Assembly: GCF_001039355.2 (NCBI RefSeq)
Contig: NW_019775857.1
Coordinates: 1,580,499 to 1,644,498, forward strand
Reading direction: 5' to 3'
Origin: Lingula anatina
Lineage: Eukaryota; Brachiopoda; Lingulata; Lingulida; Lingulidae
Length of the DNA stretch: 64,000 bases
The notes beneath the pieces were generated by a model. The model was given only the letters and a program-made list of their open reading frames with translations. It was not told the DNA's origin and made no database searches. Made by a program: the position numbers and the translations under genes. Shown here piece after piece: positions 1 to 14,200 of the stretch (position 1 is the first letter of the stretch; each line of letters starts with the position of its first letter).

Positions 1-959
1 TAGATTACTCGCAATTTTGACTCTGCTCCTTCTTAGTGTATCAAGAGGAAATGAGGCACTTCAATGGAAGTCTCTGGTATGGCGAATACTTAAAAAAGCA
101 AATCTAAAATATATCAGAAGAAGCAAATATTAATATTTCATAAAGATATTGCCATCTATTATGTACCAGTAGTGGTCCTTTAGACATATATAGACAGATG
201 CAGGTACAGGTTAAAGAAAATTGAAATGAAAAAATACCTTTTGTATTCTTTAGAGATCAGATCATTTTCAGTGCACTTTTGAAAGTTTTTAATGGTCTGA
301 AGTTTGAAGGTCAAAGTAGAACTCAAACAACAAGGTTGCTATTTGAACATAGTTTTAAGGCTTAGGTAGGACAATATGTACGCTTACTGGGGAAATAAAG
401 TGAAAGAATAAACAAGAAAAGGTGTATCTGTAAATGTTCAAGTTGATACAGTTACTAAAATGACTAGCAAACAATACATAACAGATAATTAAACATTAAA
501 ACATCATTCATAGACCTTATTTCACCTAAATATTCCACATAGCATTTTTAGGAGTCATTTTTTTGTTTTGTTTTGTTTAGTTTTGAGGTTTTTCATGTTA
601 CCAGGACAACTGTCAGTACAATATTAAAGACATTGTGTAGTTACAAAAGAGCATTGCTACTGGTATCAAAAATATTTCCTGGAATACAATGTGTGGTAGA
701 CCTTCACATGGTGAAAATTATTTTTCTTGGAAATCCTACAATTCTTTTCTTAATAACCAATGTATATCCTGTCAAAAACTTGTAAAAAGCACTAAAGTGA
801 AGTTTTTATGACTGAATATTACTTAAACATGCTTAAAAAATATGAGATACTGCAAACTTGAATTCCTTTTGGCTCAAGTTGGAAATAAGACTTTTGTTAT
901 GAAAATGGATTTTATTGTCACACATTGAAAGTAAAATATTTTGTGATTTTTGTTTCCAG
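1..959. other. Intron 5' of the first visible receptor-kinase exon
   Basis: AT-rich sequence ending in a polypyrimidine tract and AG directly before the kinase exon at 960. The exons for the extracellular domain, membrane segment and the SGSGSG-bearing part of the GS box must lie upstream of the window. A short open frame at 573-785 has no recognisable domain. I see no exon here. Confidence 0.7.
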
Positions 960-2603
960 GTTTACCTCTTCTAGTCCAAAGAACCATAGCACGACAAATC
1001 ACCTTACAAGAGATTATTGGCAAAGGACGGTTTGGAGAGGTCTGGCGGGGTCGATGGGGAGGAGAAAATGTGGCAGTGAAGATATTTTCCTCAAGAGATG
1101 AACGCTCTTGGTTTAGAGAAGCAGAAATTTACCAGACAGTGATGTTGAGGCATGAAAACATTCTGGGTTTTATAGCAGCTGATAATAAAGGTATTGGAAA
1201 CATTTGAACACGTCCTTCAAGTGTCATTTCGGAACTAATGAAGATGTACATCTTCAAATTGACACATTCTTAATTTATTTATTTTGTAATTATTTATAAA
1301 TCAATTATTCTTAAAATTATCATTATAAACAATATTTTTTATCATTTCTCAGATAACGGCACGTGGACTCAGCTCTGGCTTGTGACAGACTACCATGAGA
1401 ATGGTTCATTATTTGACTATCTAAACAGGACAGTAGTTGATTCCACAGGCATGATCAGATTGTCATCTTCTATTGCCAGTGGCCTCTCACATTTACACAT
1501 GGAGATTGTGGGAACACAAGGTGAGAAGTCTATCATAATGAAAAATAGGGGAAGTTAGTTGGAACTATTTTATAGGTGATTATTATACTTGTAATTATGA
1601 AGGTAGTAAGTGAACAGATATTTTCTGTGATTGTTCCTTCATGTTTTCTCACCCAGAACTGGCTTTTAGAATAAATAACACACCTGATCATGAAGTAGTA
1701 ATCAATGTTTGCAGGTGGTAATATATGTGTGGTGTACATAACTTGCAGTTGAATTAAGCCTAAAGCCAAGGTTATGAACCTCTTGTAGTGAGACATTAGT
1801 TTCAAAGTGCCATGATGTGTGGCGGATATAGACATTTTTTTTTTCTCTTGTAAAATTACATCCTCTTTTTTCCTTTACAGGGAAACCTGCCATTGCTCAC
1901 AGAGATCTCAAAAGCAAAAATATTTTGGTGAAAAGAAATGCCACATGTTGTATAGCAGATTTAGGTAAACTATTTCACCGTTGTCTTGGTTATGTCTAAG
2001 ACCCCATTCCCAGAGATTAGATCGATCTACTTTAGATCGACCTAACTCCCTGGGGGTTCACGCTAAATAGCTGTCAGCAGAGCAGACACGAAAGTTAATT
2101 ACCCCCTTACAGCTTGTAGTAGGCGGGACAGACATTTATCTGACAGTAATCTAGTGAGACTCCCCGCGGGGATAGATCGATCTAAAAGCTCTGGGAATAC
2201 AGCCTAATAAGTGGAATTATTTTGATCAAAGTTTATTGTAGTAAGCTATAAATTGCACTAGTGTCAGACATTTGAATGTGGATAACATATAACTGTTTCA
2301 ACCCTGGCTGTAAATATTTTTTTTCCACTCAGCTGTGACATAAGAGCACATGGCATGCAACATGCAATAGCGTTGTTCTTGTCTGCCATCATTTCAGTGG
2401 AAGGTTGAAAGGAGGAAATATATGGCAGTGCAATAAATTAATGGGTGACTTAGTGGGGAAAAATACTTTTAAGATTTCAGCTGAAATAAGCTAATGTATT
2501 TGAACTGATTTTTGAGACAGATTTTGTTGGGCATGGGCATTGTTGTTAGCAATTCCATGCCTGACTTAATGAAGTGGGTTTGTGGAGGTTTGTGCAAAGA
2601 TTG

Positions 2604-2675
<72 letters not shown>

Positions 2676-3104
2676 GTTGACTTATATATACTCTAAGTTA
2701 TCATTGTTTCCTTGTCAGAAGCTTTTTAACATTTTGAAAGAGGAATAAAAGAAAGTTTATATGACAAGGCCTACCTTTTTTCAAAAAATTATCTGATGGT
2801 TTTAAAATTTTTTCATATCACTTTACTTCATTTTACTTGGAGCACTTTATACATTAGAATAATAGAAACATAAGTGAAAGATTTTATATAAGTTTTTATA
2901 TTAAAGGAGCTATTCTCTTTTATTTAAATGGTTAATTACTGCCATATGTAAACTAGATTGATGATAATTTAGACAAAAAAGAAGGACTTATTTAGATTTT
3001 TCCAAGCCAAATTAGCATATATTAAGATTTGGGTAAAAAACAAATTACTGTGCTGGAGTAAGCCCATAGGCAGGTTATACAGCACATGCACGCGTGCGCG
3101 CACG

Positions 3105-3139
<35 letters not shown>

Positions 3140-4848
3140 GGATGAACCCTGAAATCGTGAAGAGGAGAGTGGAATGTGAGAAAAATATTCAAGATTCAGA
3201 ATGTTATATTTAGATGTAGATTTATGAGACTGTTAACTTTCTAAGTTCTTCCATCAGTGTGAATTTAGTTATTTTTATCCAGTGCTTTTCAAGTTTGACC
3301 TTCACACTGTAAGCGATCATTGTCTGCTTCCAGGTCTTGCTGTGCGCCATGATTCTGCCACAGACACAGTGGATATAGCTCCCAACAATAGGGTGGGCAC
3401 TAAGCGTTACATGGCACCAGAGGTACTGGATGAGACTCTCAACATGAATCACTTTGAATCATTCAAGCGAGCAGACGTCTACTCCCTTGGGTTGGTGCTG
3501 TGGGAAATAGCTAGGAGATGCTCTGTTGGAGGTAAAAGGTTTTGTTTGTTATTTGTTCTGGCATTGTTGAAGTATAGTTTTTATTGTTAAGGAGACTTTT
3601 GATTTATTATTATTATTTTGTAGTAATGGGAATCATCCAAGTTAGTTCTAGACTAAGTCTCTCAACGTAGTTTGAAATAAAGTGAGATTTTTGCAGGGTT
3701 TTTTAGGAGAGTGGGGCCAGAAATAATGGCAGACTAGTGAGTGCCAATAAATGCTGACAGAATTATACGCAGAATTATACTGGATGTTTTCTCTTCAGTT
3801 CTGTTGAATTGCAGCCTTTTCCACAACAGTATGGATTCATCATAATTCACATATTACTTTTATGTTGATATTCTTAGCCTTATTATGTGTCAGTCTTACA
3901 GGTAAAAAGATAGCTGATTGCATGTTTTCGAGTTTTGTATGATGTCAGGTAGTGTGGACAGCCTTATTTTAGGCTCAGATGATTTCTACAGCCATGAGTT
4001 CTTCGATGGCACTGAAATGCAATCCACTCATTAATTATGGAGAAAGAAATGACATGTGAAACTCTACAGAAGATAAACATGAAAGTTTTGCTTTTTTCAG
4101 ACCCTTGCTTGTAGTAGTAGTAGTAGTATCTTGTTATACGATTGTACATGTGTTATTCTTCTTTGTCTTTCAGCTTTGTCCCTTCTTAACCTAGATGTGT
4201 TATTTCTCCTATTCATCAAGTATTTAGATGTTATATCAACTACAATGTTGTGACATTATCTTAAATTTCAGGTATATATGAAGAATATCAGCTGCCATAT
4301 TATGACTTGGTGCCCTCTGATCCCACTTTGGATGAGATGAGGAAAGGCATTTGTGAGAACAGGAACAGACCAGGCATACCCAACAGGTGGCATGGGAATG
4401 AGGTCAGTGAATCATATGTGCTGAAGAAAATTGAACCACCTCTGCTGAATATTGAACAACCTGTTTGGTGTTTGTTGAATTAGATTTTTTCTATGAATGT
4501 GCTGTATAATTCTATTATATTTCTAGTCAGGGGATGAAAGTTTTCGGTGTTTTCACTTAAAAAGAGAATGGTTGTTGCTGGGGGGAGGGGGGGGTGCACA
4601 AGGTTATTGAAAATTAACTCACACCTGATTTTTTATGTACTGAAAAGAATTTTTCATTAATTTATTTAACTTTGAGAGTAAGTAATGATACAAATTTATA
4701 CAATTTCTAGGCTCTGCGTGTAATTTCAAAAGTTATGAAGGAATGTTGGTATCACAATCCTGCAGCCAGATTGACAGCACTGCGTATTAAGAAAACTTTG
4801 GCTAGTCTAGCAGGACAAGAGGACTTGAAACTGAGGTGTACATACTAA
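960..4848 (+). CDS. TGFBR1: TGF-beta/activin type I receptor (ALK4/5/7 class), 3' six exons
   Basis: Six spliced exons: 960-1190, 1353-1520, 1881-1964, 3334-3531, 4272-4402 and 4711-4848 (TAA). They join in frame with GT/AG borders to give the last 316 residues of a receptor serine/threonine kinase. Visible in order: end of the GS region ([13 protein letters not shown]), glycine loop [11 protein letters not shown], the VAVK lysine, the L45 loop ([13 protein letters not shown]), HRDLKSKN catalytic loop, DLG in place of [13 protein letters not shown], and the C-terminal [11 protein letters not shown] helix. In this family the L45 loop sets Smad choice, and this sequence is that of the Smad2/3-activating ALK4/5/7 class rather than the BMP receptors. 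It would act at the plasma membrane, phosphorylated by a type II receptor. The gene is 5' partial because of the window edge. Whether it is closest to TGFBR1 or ACVR1B cannot be settled here, since invertebrates usually have one member. Confidence 0.96.
1998..2210. mobile_element. MITE, GATCGATCTA-end family, copy 1
   Basis: About 208 bases in the receptor intron. The ends are inverted copies: ATTCCCAGAG...TAGATCGATCTA on the left and its reverse complement on the right (2180-2204). The interior carries CTCCCTGGGGGTTCACGC and TCCCCGCGGGGA. Nearly the same sequence recurs three times at 32947-33478. There is no coding capacity, so it is a non-autonomous DNA element. Confidence 0.85.
2605..2673. 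repeat. (TA)n/(GA)n microsatellite
   Basis: About 16 TA units run directly into about 19 GA units, in the long receptor intron. Confidence 0.98.
3088..3137. repeat. (CA)n microsatellite with CG interruptions
   Basis: An alternating purine-pyrimidine tract (GCGTGCGCGC then CA repeats) about 200 bases before the exon at 3334. Confidence 0.95.
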
Positions 4849-7800
4849 GTGTAGATACAAACAGGAATTATACTAATATGCCACCAGTTGGCAGTTGGGA
4901 TTTACTCCCATGCCACCAGGTGGCAGTAGGAAGTGCAATGGCAAGATAAGATGTGATCCTCCTTGGGCTTACTACTATGTAACTTAGTAACAGCCACATA
5001 TTTTTAAAAATTGAAAAAAAAATGTTGAGAATAATATATGTGCTGGTGTTAACCTAGCCTTGCATTTACTGCATTGACCATGGAAACCAATACTGTTAAC
5101 ACAGTGGAGTTTGTATTTGGACTTCCTTGGGGCATTAAAAAGAAGACGACAACAGTCGACAAAGATGCTGTACATAAAGAAAATCAGTGTTCAAAAGCTG
5201 TTGAAACTGACAAAATGATGATATATGTTCAAACAGTGATAATATGTAAGAGCATGGATGTATGTGTGATCTCTGTGCAAGAAGGGTGGAGTGGAGGCCA
5301 TTCACATTTGTAGTGATTCAGAAGAAAACTCGCAGTAATCAAAACAATGTTGTCAAATGATATCCATTCATCTTAAAATGCAGGCCTTAGTATCCATAGT
5401 TTGTAGACAATTATCCAGTCTAATGGTAAAAATGGTGTGGAGCATAATGGATTTGCTGTGAAGAAAAAACCAGATGAATGTCCACACCATATTTGTAATA
5501 ATGCTGTATGAAAATGACTAATAATGCTTGTTGTCATTATTAATATTATGAAGCATTTTAGTACTTGTAATTATCTGTTGGACTTAGATGATTTACTATC
5601 ATGGTACTGTTAAAGAATTTGCCTTATCCAGTGTATGGAAAGGATAAGATGTTTAAGCTGTTTTAAATCAAGTATAACAATCCCGGTGTATTTGCATTGA
5701 ATTAGAATTTGATGTTTTATATGGAATCGTAATGGCTGTTCTTATACAGTCAGAATTGGCTGTTGTTAGATTGGTAGATACCTGTGTAAAGCCAGTGTAC
5801 CTAATACTGCCCAAAAAGGGGACTTGCTGAAGACATGTACTCTTTTTTAATTTAATTTATTTATTTAATTTATTTACTTATTTATTTTTTGGAAAGCATT
5901 ATGTTGATGGAATTATTTTTTTATCTTCTTGACTGTTAGCAAAGTATGTAAGTTTCCCATGTGGAATAACCTATTTTAAGTGTAGCTTGTCAGTATAATG
6001 AAATAATAATGAAAAAATAATTTTAGCTCTAAGCATGAATGTATGTTTGTGTAATTTGTACTGATTATGAGTCGGACCAGATGAGAAGTAGTTTCTTAAC
6101 TTTGCCTTGCTGAGTTGCTTGCTGCAATTTTTGTCACTACATTTGAAAGCTTGGGCAAGATAGTATTTGTATTTATTATTCAGGCTTGTACGTAATGGTG
6201 GAAAAAAGTTAATTGAATTAAGATGACAGTTTGTTAAGTTTATACAGGCAGTTCATGATAATGATAGGAAACCACTAAAACATAAGCAGTGATATGTTGC
6301 TCAACTTCATATAGAATTAAACCTTTTGGCTTCAAAATTCATCAGTTTGCTGTTTAGTAAAAAAGGCATGTGATATTTAGATGTTTGCTTCTGATTGTAT
6401 AGTTAAACCACGTTTGCAGAGAATGTGATATCACTTACAGAAGTATAACCCTGGGGTAGCGTTAACACTCGCCAATTTAGCCAAATGCTAAAACTTTGAA
6501 ATTGGCTAAACAAAAAGGGCTTGATTTGACTTGTTTTCGTCATATTATTAACATTTGGATAACAAATGACAAAAAAGTGGTGATTTGGCTAAGCAAAAAT
6601 AATTACTAGTGCTATCCCAGTAACCCCTTCAGTCTCTGCAGCACTGGGGAATGTTTGGTCTTGCGAAATCTATCATCCCCACAAGTCGGCAAAAATTGGC
6701 TAAAAAGAATACCGTACCTCACAGTATGTCTAGCCAGTTTCAAATAGGTGACATTTTGTAAAAAATCTGTGCCACTATGAGCTTGGCCTTCAGCCGCACT
6801 TGTTGACAAACGAATCCATTAGTTGCTACTTTCCTAACATGTCTCTCCATAAATAAACCTGTAACTTGTTCATAACTGTAGTGGGGATGCTGGAACTGTG
6901 ATAGAACCTTTGTACTTTTCCCCCAGGCTTCTAGTTGTTACCAGGTGAAGTATTAATATAGATACATATAGTATATGTCTAATTACAGTGGTAGTATATA
7001 GGTGAACGTCCTTTTAAGACAAACGAAAGAAGGCTGCCACCTCCTTGGGTGAGACCCCCAACCAATGCATTTATGTAATTATATATATTTACAGAGGCAT
7101 ATGGTGCTATATTATGCATTGTTGTATAATTTTTCATAGTAGCATATTTATAGTAAAATGCTAGACTAGCATTCGTGTTTACCGAATTCATTAAAATGAT
7201 TTTTGTACAAAAATGCGTACTGAATTTTTAACCTTAAGGTTTTTTCTTTTTCAGTTTTGTTCAATGTGTGTATCGTATTGTAGTCATATTAAAATTGAAT
7301 GATGAAAAATGTCATATTTCACCTTCAAAGCCATGTGTCATTGAAAATTTTTGTCATACATCAGCTGATTTATGTGACAACATGGTGTTACTGCACGTGC
7401 AACTTGCTTCATATCATGTACAGCATATTGATACAAGATGGATTAAGTCGCAAAATGTCCATGGCCTTTTCTTTGTGCTGGATCGCCCAGACGACATTTC
7501 ATTGTACAATAAACATTGTTCATTATATCATTAAGCTATCAAGAATACTGTTGCTAAGTAGCAAATGATTAAAATGTTAACGAGGGGTTAGGTAATCGGT
7601 TACCATGACAGATTATTGTGTATAGATGCGCGGTGATGGAAAGTAATGCTAGGTTTACTCCCGACAAAAAAAATTCAAGAAAAATGGAAACTGAATTAGG
7701 TCATGGTTATGTAAGTACGTTTCTATTTATAGAGATACAGCTTCCACATAATTTAAACAAAATCCTCAAGATTACCTCATACATAAGGGTGTAACCTCCA

Positions 7801-8470
7801 ACATACTCAATAAATATCTGGATTTATAAAAAAAGGACAGAAGACCACGAAGGATGTCGATATTGCATGCCAGGTATACTGAAATGATAGGAATTCTTGC
7901 CTAGACTTCGGAACCGTAGCGACCTCTGTGCATACCACTTTCCTCGTTAAGAACTCAAGGGACGTACAATATGTTATTTTTATACTATTTACGAATTTTC
8001 CTTTCACTTTCGAAATATTACTTTGATCAATTTTTACTTCAGGAAGTGAAGGTTTAGCAAAGGAGGCATGGACTCGTTCACAACAAAGTGCTTATTAGAT
8101 TGGATTTTGAGATATAAGAATAGGCACCAAGATTATTATTTTTATTTCTATTTGTCTTATGTGGTTTTGTGTTATATGCGTTTTGCTCTAATGAAATTGG
8201 GTTTCGGGACTTAACGTAAAAATGTTACTTCTGGAAGGTGTAAATGAATTTGATAGTAAAACCCTCACTGACGAAGTCTGTGTGGCGTATAATAAACTAG
8301 CGTTATGGGTTTCACGTTACCAATGAAATGAAAAATCTTTTTAGTAATAAGCAATGGCCGAGGATTTGTAAGCATACTGCCTTGACAGCGTTGTGAAGAT
8401 CTGTATGTATGTATTGTATATAAAACATCGTGTAATGTTTATGCAATAAAATCCTTGTACATGTGAGGTG
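4849..8470 (+). other. Receptor 3'UTR and candidate poly(A) sites
   Basis: No coding exon follows the TAA. AATAAA occurs at 7508-7513, with a T-rich stretch after it, and again at 8445-8450 followed by a GT-rich stretch (TGTACATGTGAGGTGTC). Either could end the transcript. TTTATTTATT-type AU-rich sequence at about 5850-5890 could affect mRNA stability. The open frames at 7268-7568 show no domain and are treated as noncoding. Confidence 0.6.
6451..6620. mobile_element. Fold-back MITE in the receptor 3'UTR
   Basis: The left end CTGGGGTAGCGTTAACAC and the reverse complement of the right end (CTGGGATAGCACTAGTAA) match imperfectly. Further inside, TTAGCCAAAT occurs in both orientations. Both sides are flanked by TAACC, a likely 5-base target duplication. 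The element is about 170 bases, with no coding capacity. Confidence 0.7.
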
Positions 8471-9746
8471 TCTTCAGTCTTTAAACACCTGATATGCCTA
8501 GAAAATAAGAACGACCAAGTTATTCACACACTTATATGGAGAGAAGGTACTTCTGTTTGGAATAAACACCGTATGTCTTTTGCGTGGTGTAAAACTGGCG
8601 GGACAATTATTGATGACGTCCGTTACGACTAATTTGGTCCTCTGCTCACATAGGGTCCCCAGGCTCTTATTTCGGTCCAAGGAGGCTATGGTCTTACACC
8701 TGTGAATGTCCATCATGGGGGCGATCAAGCGTGGCCCCGGAAAGCAATGGCGGTACTTGCTTGGTTGGTCTCATAAAAAAACGTGTTACGGAAAATTTTC
8801 TTATTCGTAACGTGAAGGAATATTAAATCTACTTCAGTGCAAAAATGTTGATTGGCATGTAGTCCCCTGCTGGTAGTACATGCACGTGTGAGGAAGGCTT
8901 GGGTGGCGGCACAATATGAACATGGGTGTAGCTCTGCTAATTTTGGAGTATATTCACATTTAATGTTGAAACTTTTTCACCCTGCAGCATTGAGATGCTG
9001 CACTTTTTGAAATAGCGCAACTCCGGCCCGTATGAACAAAAAAAAAAAAAAAAGTTTCGACATCTAATTTCTGCTTATTCCGTAAAAATGGACCGGTTGA
9101 CCCCAAACTAACAGAGATGAAAGAAGCCCCAAGTGTAACTTCTTACCTATATCATTATTTAAATGCATAGGTCTATGCAGATTCTGAAAATCGGCACAAA
9201 CAAATATTTTCACAGAAAATTAAACATTTCACAAATTTATAAATGAATAAAGGTCAATGGTCAAATCAAAGGTCATATTTGAAATCGCCACATATGACCT
9301 TCTGTCAGACTGCTATAGTAACTTTTGCATATATATTTAACAATATATTTAACAATATATTTAAATACATTTAACTTTCAAAAATTTTGACAAGGGCGAC
9401 GGGCGTCACACCTGTGCAAATGCACCGACAGAACCCAAAATTTAGGAGGCTCAAGTTGAGATTATACTGAGTATAATTTCATATCAAGCGAGGAAGACAC
9501 TGGTCCTTGAATTCTGTGAGGAGAACGGTGACAGTGACTTGCATCCGCCGACATGACGCGCAGGTGGCGGAGACAGCGGCGGTGCTAATAGACAGACTTA
9601 GCAGAATTGCATGCGTTGGTTGATAACGTCACGACAGACTTATCTAACGCAATGGAAATATGAATGGTTATTCAAGGACTTCCAGTAATTTGCAGTTCTT
9701 TTCCAGAAATACTTATAATTTACAAATAACACGTTGATGGAGGTAA

Positions 9747-9796
<50 letters not shown>

Positions 9797-11215
9797 CTCT
9801 TTTTAGCGTAAAAATCCCCCATTAAAAATTCAGTAGAGTTGAAAAATAAAAAAGATTTTTCAAGACAAATGATAGAAAGTGCATATGAGTAAGAATGACA
9901 AGATTAAGAGATATATTTATATTAACATTGTCATTTGTCCTTTATTATAAGAAATTGTTTTAAAAGGTTAAAAGTGATATCGCTGGAAAAGATATGTTTT
10001 TAGTCTCTAGACACTCAGTTGAGATGACACCGAATGGTTTGAATTTATTGACAGACATTGTAATTACTGAAATAAATAAAAAGTAAATTTTCGTTTAACC
10101 TTAAAATAAATATATATTTTTCACTTTTATCGAGCTGTAACTTGTCACTTTAAGGTTTCTGTAGTTTGATTGTTATTTGAAAAAGATTATGTAAATATAG
10201 AACCCCAGTAAATTTGTATCTGATAAAAAAAAATCTGTATATTTTGGTTGGTAGACTGTATCTGAATATCGATCAAAAGCATTAATTGTCACTCCCAGCA
10301 TCAAACTCAAAAAGTAAAAAATAAATGAAAATTACAGTATTGAAAACTGAATGGATTTTGTTTCGAATAACAATTTAAAATAGCATTGAATTGGTTGTTT
10401 ATCATGTAACGCAGGCTCTCAAATAAATGATTTCACGAGTGTATTTGCCCTTTTTCTTGGAGGGGGGGGGGTTGAAAAATTGATCATGCATACTGTCACC
10501 ATACAGCTCCGTGATCTAATTCCCCTAAAGAACTAATATTGATCCCAACCGAGAAAATGATGAGGTAATTTCATGTTCACTTTGACCTCAACAAGTCTCA
10601 GAAATCAATTCTATCCGCGCGCTTTAAATTTACCGAACGCTTTCAGAGCCAATCGATCCATTTTCAACGCACTTAAAATGAATACAGTGTGTGTGGTGCG
10701 TATTATATTCTAACATAGCTGTGACACAGAAATAGAGACATTTCTCCCAGAGGAATAAATTATTTTTCCGACAGGTATAATAATCAAACAATACAGGTAC
10801 ACAAAGAGCACGGTTTGCTTTTCCACCGTTTATCACGCAATGGGAATAAATATAAACCACTCATTCAATAACGAAGCACAGAGTTCACGAAACAAGACAC
10901 CCAGTTTACACGTTCAAAACGTTCACGTCTAAATTGACTTAAATAAGGGAAAACATATCTATTTATGGACACCGGGGACCTTTAACACCAATTTGTTCAG
11001 CGTCCCAATGAAGTCTGGTATGACACATTCAAAGCCCTCTTGAAAACACACATTCACGCTTCACCTAGTGAATCAGAGTTTACTTTTGACCGACTAGCGC
11101 TATTCAGTCAATACAACGGTATTGTTGAGGGAGCCGATAGCTCCGTGTGCCAGTAAGACGGCTAGGCACGGGTCCCAGGTTGGCCCCAGCAACGCAAACA
11201 CTGCTCTACAGCACC
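8471..11215. other. Intergenic region between receptor and ankyrin gene
   Basis: AT-rich with an A-run near 9040, short direct repeats of TATATTTAACAA at about 9330-9365, a (TAA)n tract at 9748-9796 and a G-run near 10464. The last few hundred bases before 11216 must hold the promoter and 5'UTR of the ankyrin gene. I cannot point to a TATA box or an initiator. Confidence 0.5.
9748..9796. repeat. (TAA)n microsatellite
   Basis: About 16 perfect AAT/TAA units. Confidence 0.98.
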
Positions 11216-14200
11216 ATGGCTGTTACACAGGTAAGATATCTGTGTTTTTTACTAATTTTTCAGATGTCAGGTAGCAATGTTTAGTACTTGTAGATGTTAA
11301 ATAAGGTGTCGTTGTTACGCGAGATAGATGTTAACTGATATAATCAGCTTAGTACTCGTTTCGTTTGGATTTAGATAAATGTAAACAATCGACTCGTCTA
11401 ATACCACTGCGATTGGCACGCATTGGGTTGCATTGATTAGAAGGATGTCAGGGATGTATGAGAGAAAATCTGGCATTCTCAATATAAGAATATGAAGATA
11501 ATTCCCAGTTCTTGAGTTTGAATTTATGCCTCCTAGATTTTGTAATACTAAAATTACAGGGTTGAGATTTATCCATGTTCACACTGATAGACATGACACG
11601 GCCTCAAATGATCAATATAGCTTAAGATTTTAGTAATCTTATCGCCGTTGTAATAAGTCATGACAAGTTTACTTAAACCTCTGACTGAGCAGATTTAAAA
11701 CTGAATCAATTATTAACAGTGGCTTCTCACCACATATAATTCAGGCAACACAGAATATAATAATGGTTTAATATTTCAAAATTCTCATTACTTAAAAAAA
11801 TGAAATATAAAAAAGAAAGGCGTACACAACCATTAATAATATTGTCCCGCTTTAATGTTTGACCGCGTATACATGTGCTGCAGTTGCCATGAAAACGTCG
11901 GCACAAACTGTGGCGGCCTCCTGCAGTATTCCGTGAGAGAACACTTTTAAGTAGCAAAATAAATTGCTGCGGCGTGTATTGTGTTCCTTAGTCACTGCTA
12001 AGAGAGGCGTGATAGGGTGACAACACAGAACACACTGGATACAGGCTCTAATATCGTAAGTTAAAGTCATAATATTTTCTTGTTCGAAGCACTTAACGAT
12101 ACATCTTGTGTTGTCTGTTTGACTGACAACCTGTCAATAATTCTGCGGGACAAAACGTGAGGGTAGGTTTAGGTAACACTCTTGCAGCTACTCAGGTTTA
12201 GTCCATCTACATCAAGTTAGTCACAACTACACAAATAATTGTGCCCAGACTTTCTTGACGAATTCTTGGGAGGTCCAAACTATTAAAGCAAGGTCCCCAT
12301 ACCCAAAGAGGACCCTACCGACCCTTGGAGGGCTCTGTTGTCCATGGAGGATCTACTGCTCTGGGGAGAACTCTGCTGTCCCTAGGAAGTCCCTACTGTT
12401 CATGGGAGGGCCCTATTTCCATTTGAAGGGCACTACTTCCCCGGGGTGACTTTCATTTTCCCCTTGGAGGATGTGTTTCTTTTTGTGTGTGTGAGTGGTG
12501 GTGGGGGGGGGGGGGGGGGGAGAGAGGCTTAGAGCCCCTGAGAGGACCAAGCTGCCATCGACAGGAGAGTTGAATAACAGAAGTACGTACTACTGTAATT
12601 AGGAATTAGGTGTATATCAATTTTTCATTCTAGCCACGCTTCACCCCGGCCACACCATGGCGGACGGTGAAAGACCCGGTCATGGAGGAGACCGACCTGC
12701 ACCGTGCCATCACCGACGGCTCTGGGAAATCCTTGTCGCAGGCCCTGAGGATTATCGAGCGCATGACTAAAGAGGAACTACTTCTCAAAAGTCAGGAAGA
12801 CACTGGGACGTTCCTCCACCTCCTGGTGTCCAATAGCGAGTTGTTCTGGTCTAAGAACGCCAGCGTTATGCCCGCCGTCCCCATTATCTATAAGTTGGCG
12901 CTGTCTGGACTGGACGTGAACGCCCGGAATATCCATGGGAATACAGCCCTCCATATAGCCTGCTTCAAACCACATGCTGAGGCGTTTATTGAACACCTGA
13001 TACGAATAGGTAAACATCTAGCTCCCCCCTCTCCCTCTCCCTCCCCCTCTCTCTCTCTCTGCCACGTGCATTAAAATTTTTTTATAATGTTTCTAATCAA
13101 TTGAAAAATAAAATTCTCATCAGTTGAAGTAATCACGCATGTTTTGAAAAAATTGCATGGTCCCGTTTTTTTATCGTCTCAGGTTTAGATCCTTGCCTCA
13201 GCAACAGGAAAGGCTGCAAAGTCATTCACTCTTACAGTCATCGTTTATGCCAGATCATTAAGGGACAGCCGGCAGCCAAGTCTGGGTTCTGGAGTGCAGG
13301 TAGGAATACAAAGTTCATAAATGATTTAATACCCGTTCCAGGCGCTCCAGAACCGTTCGAAACTTACATTGTAGGTTCAAATGCCAAAGGAATCATGTAT
13401 TGTATTACCTTATGCCTTAATGGTTCATCAAGCACAACTGAGAGATAATAAAGTCAATTAGTTTCAAAATCACGCACGCAAGGAACAATAAAAAAGGCTA
13501 TCGGGTTCAACCTAAATGTAAATGTGGTTTGTAGCTCGAGCAATTATTCCAGCAGCTTGACGTATGAATGAGATGCTAAAAGCGCAAACGCACAATATCG
13601 TTTACTGAAAAATCAATTAACACCACATAAAAAACCATGGAAACCATGGTAAAGTGTGTATGGCAACAAAAGTTGGCGATAACACTCATGTTTCACCAAC
13701 AGCCGTATTCCGTATAAGCTTTGAAAATACACTCTTTGAGCAAAATTAAGCTTATTCCAATTATTTTGTTATCAAAATTCCAATTGCAATTCCAATCGTT
13801 GACTCTTAATTGTCAGTGACTCCTCTTGAATTTCTTGCGCTAAAAATAATTGTTATTTTATTTGAAACCTTTCCGTTTTCTGTCCATTTCATCTAGTTGA
13901 CTGTGAAGATCTGGTCCTGGCTGAGAAATACCTCAAAATGTGGTGTCGGGTGAAGGTGAAGCGGGCCACGAAGACGCTGAAAGACGTGTGCGAGGACACA
14001 GGTAGCACGGAAATGATGAATCTCCTGAACAAATACGAGCTGATGAATGAGATGGTCTGTGCAGCAATGGCAGGAGACACCAATAAAGTCAGCGCCATGC
14101 TACAAGATGCAGGTAGGTAAAACTGCCACTGTAAACTACCTGCATGTTATCACATCGTGATGAAACAGAAGAGATTTAATTTCAGAATTTGTTCGAAAAA

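Noticed and set aside
573-785. 70-codon open frame before the first receptor exon
   Set aside because: No recognisable domain and no splice sites that would join it to the kinase exon; taken as intron sequence.
7268-7568. Two overlapping open frames of about 88 codons
   Set aside because: They lie in the receptor 3'UTR next to a poly(A) signal and show no domain.
12657-12659. ATG with good context as the ankyrin gene start
   Set aside because: Its frame is not that of the ankyrin reading frame. The 11216 ATG splices in frame at 12634 and gives a complete 908-codon protein.
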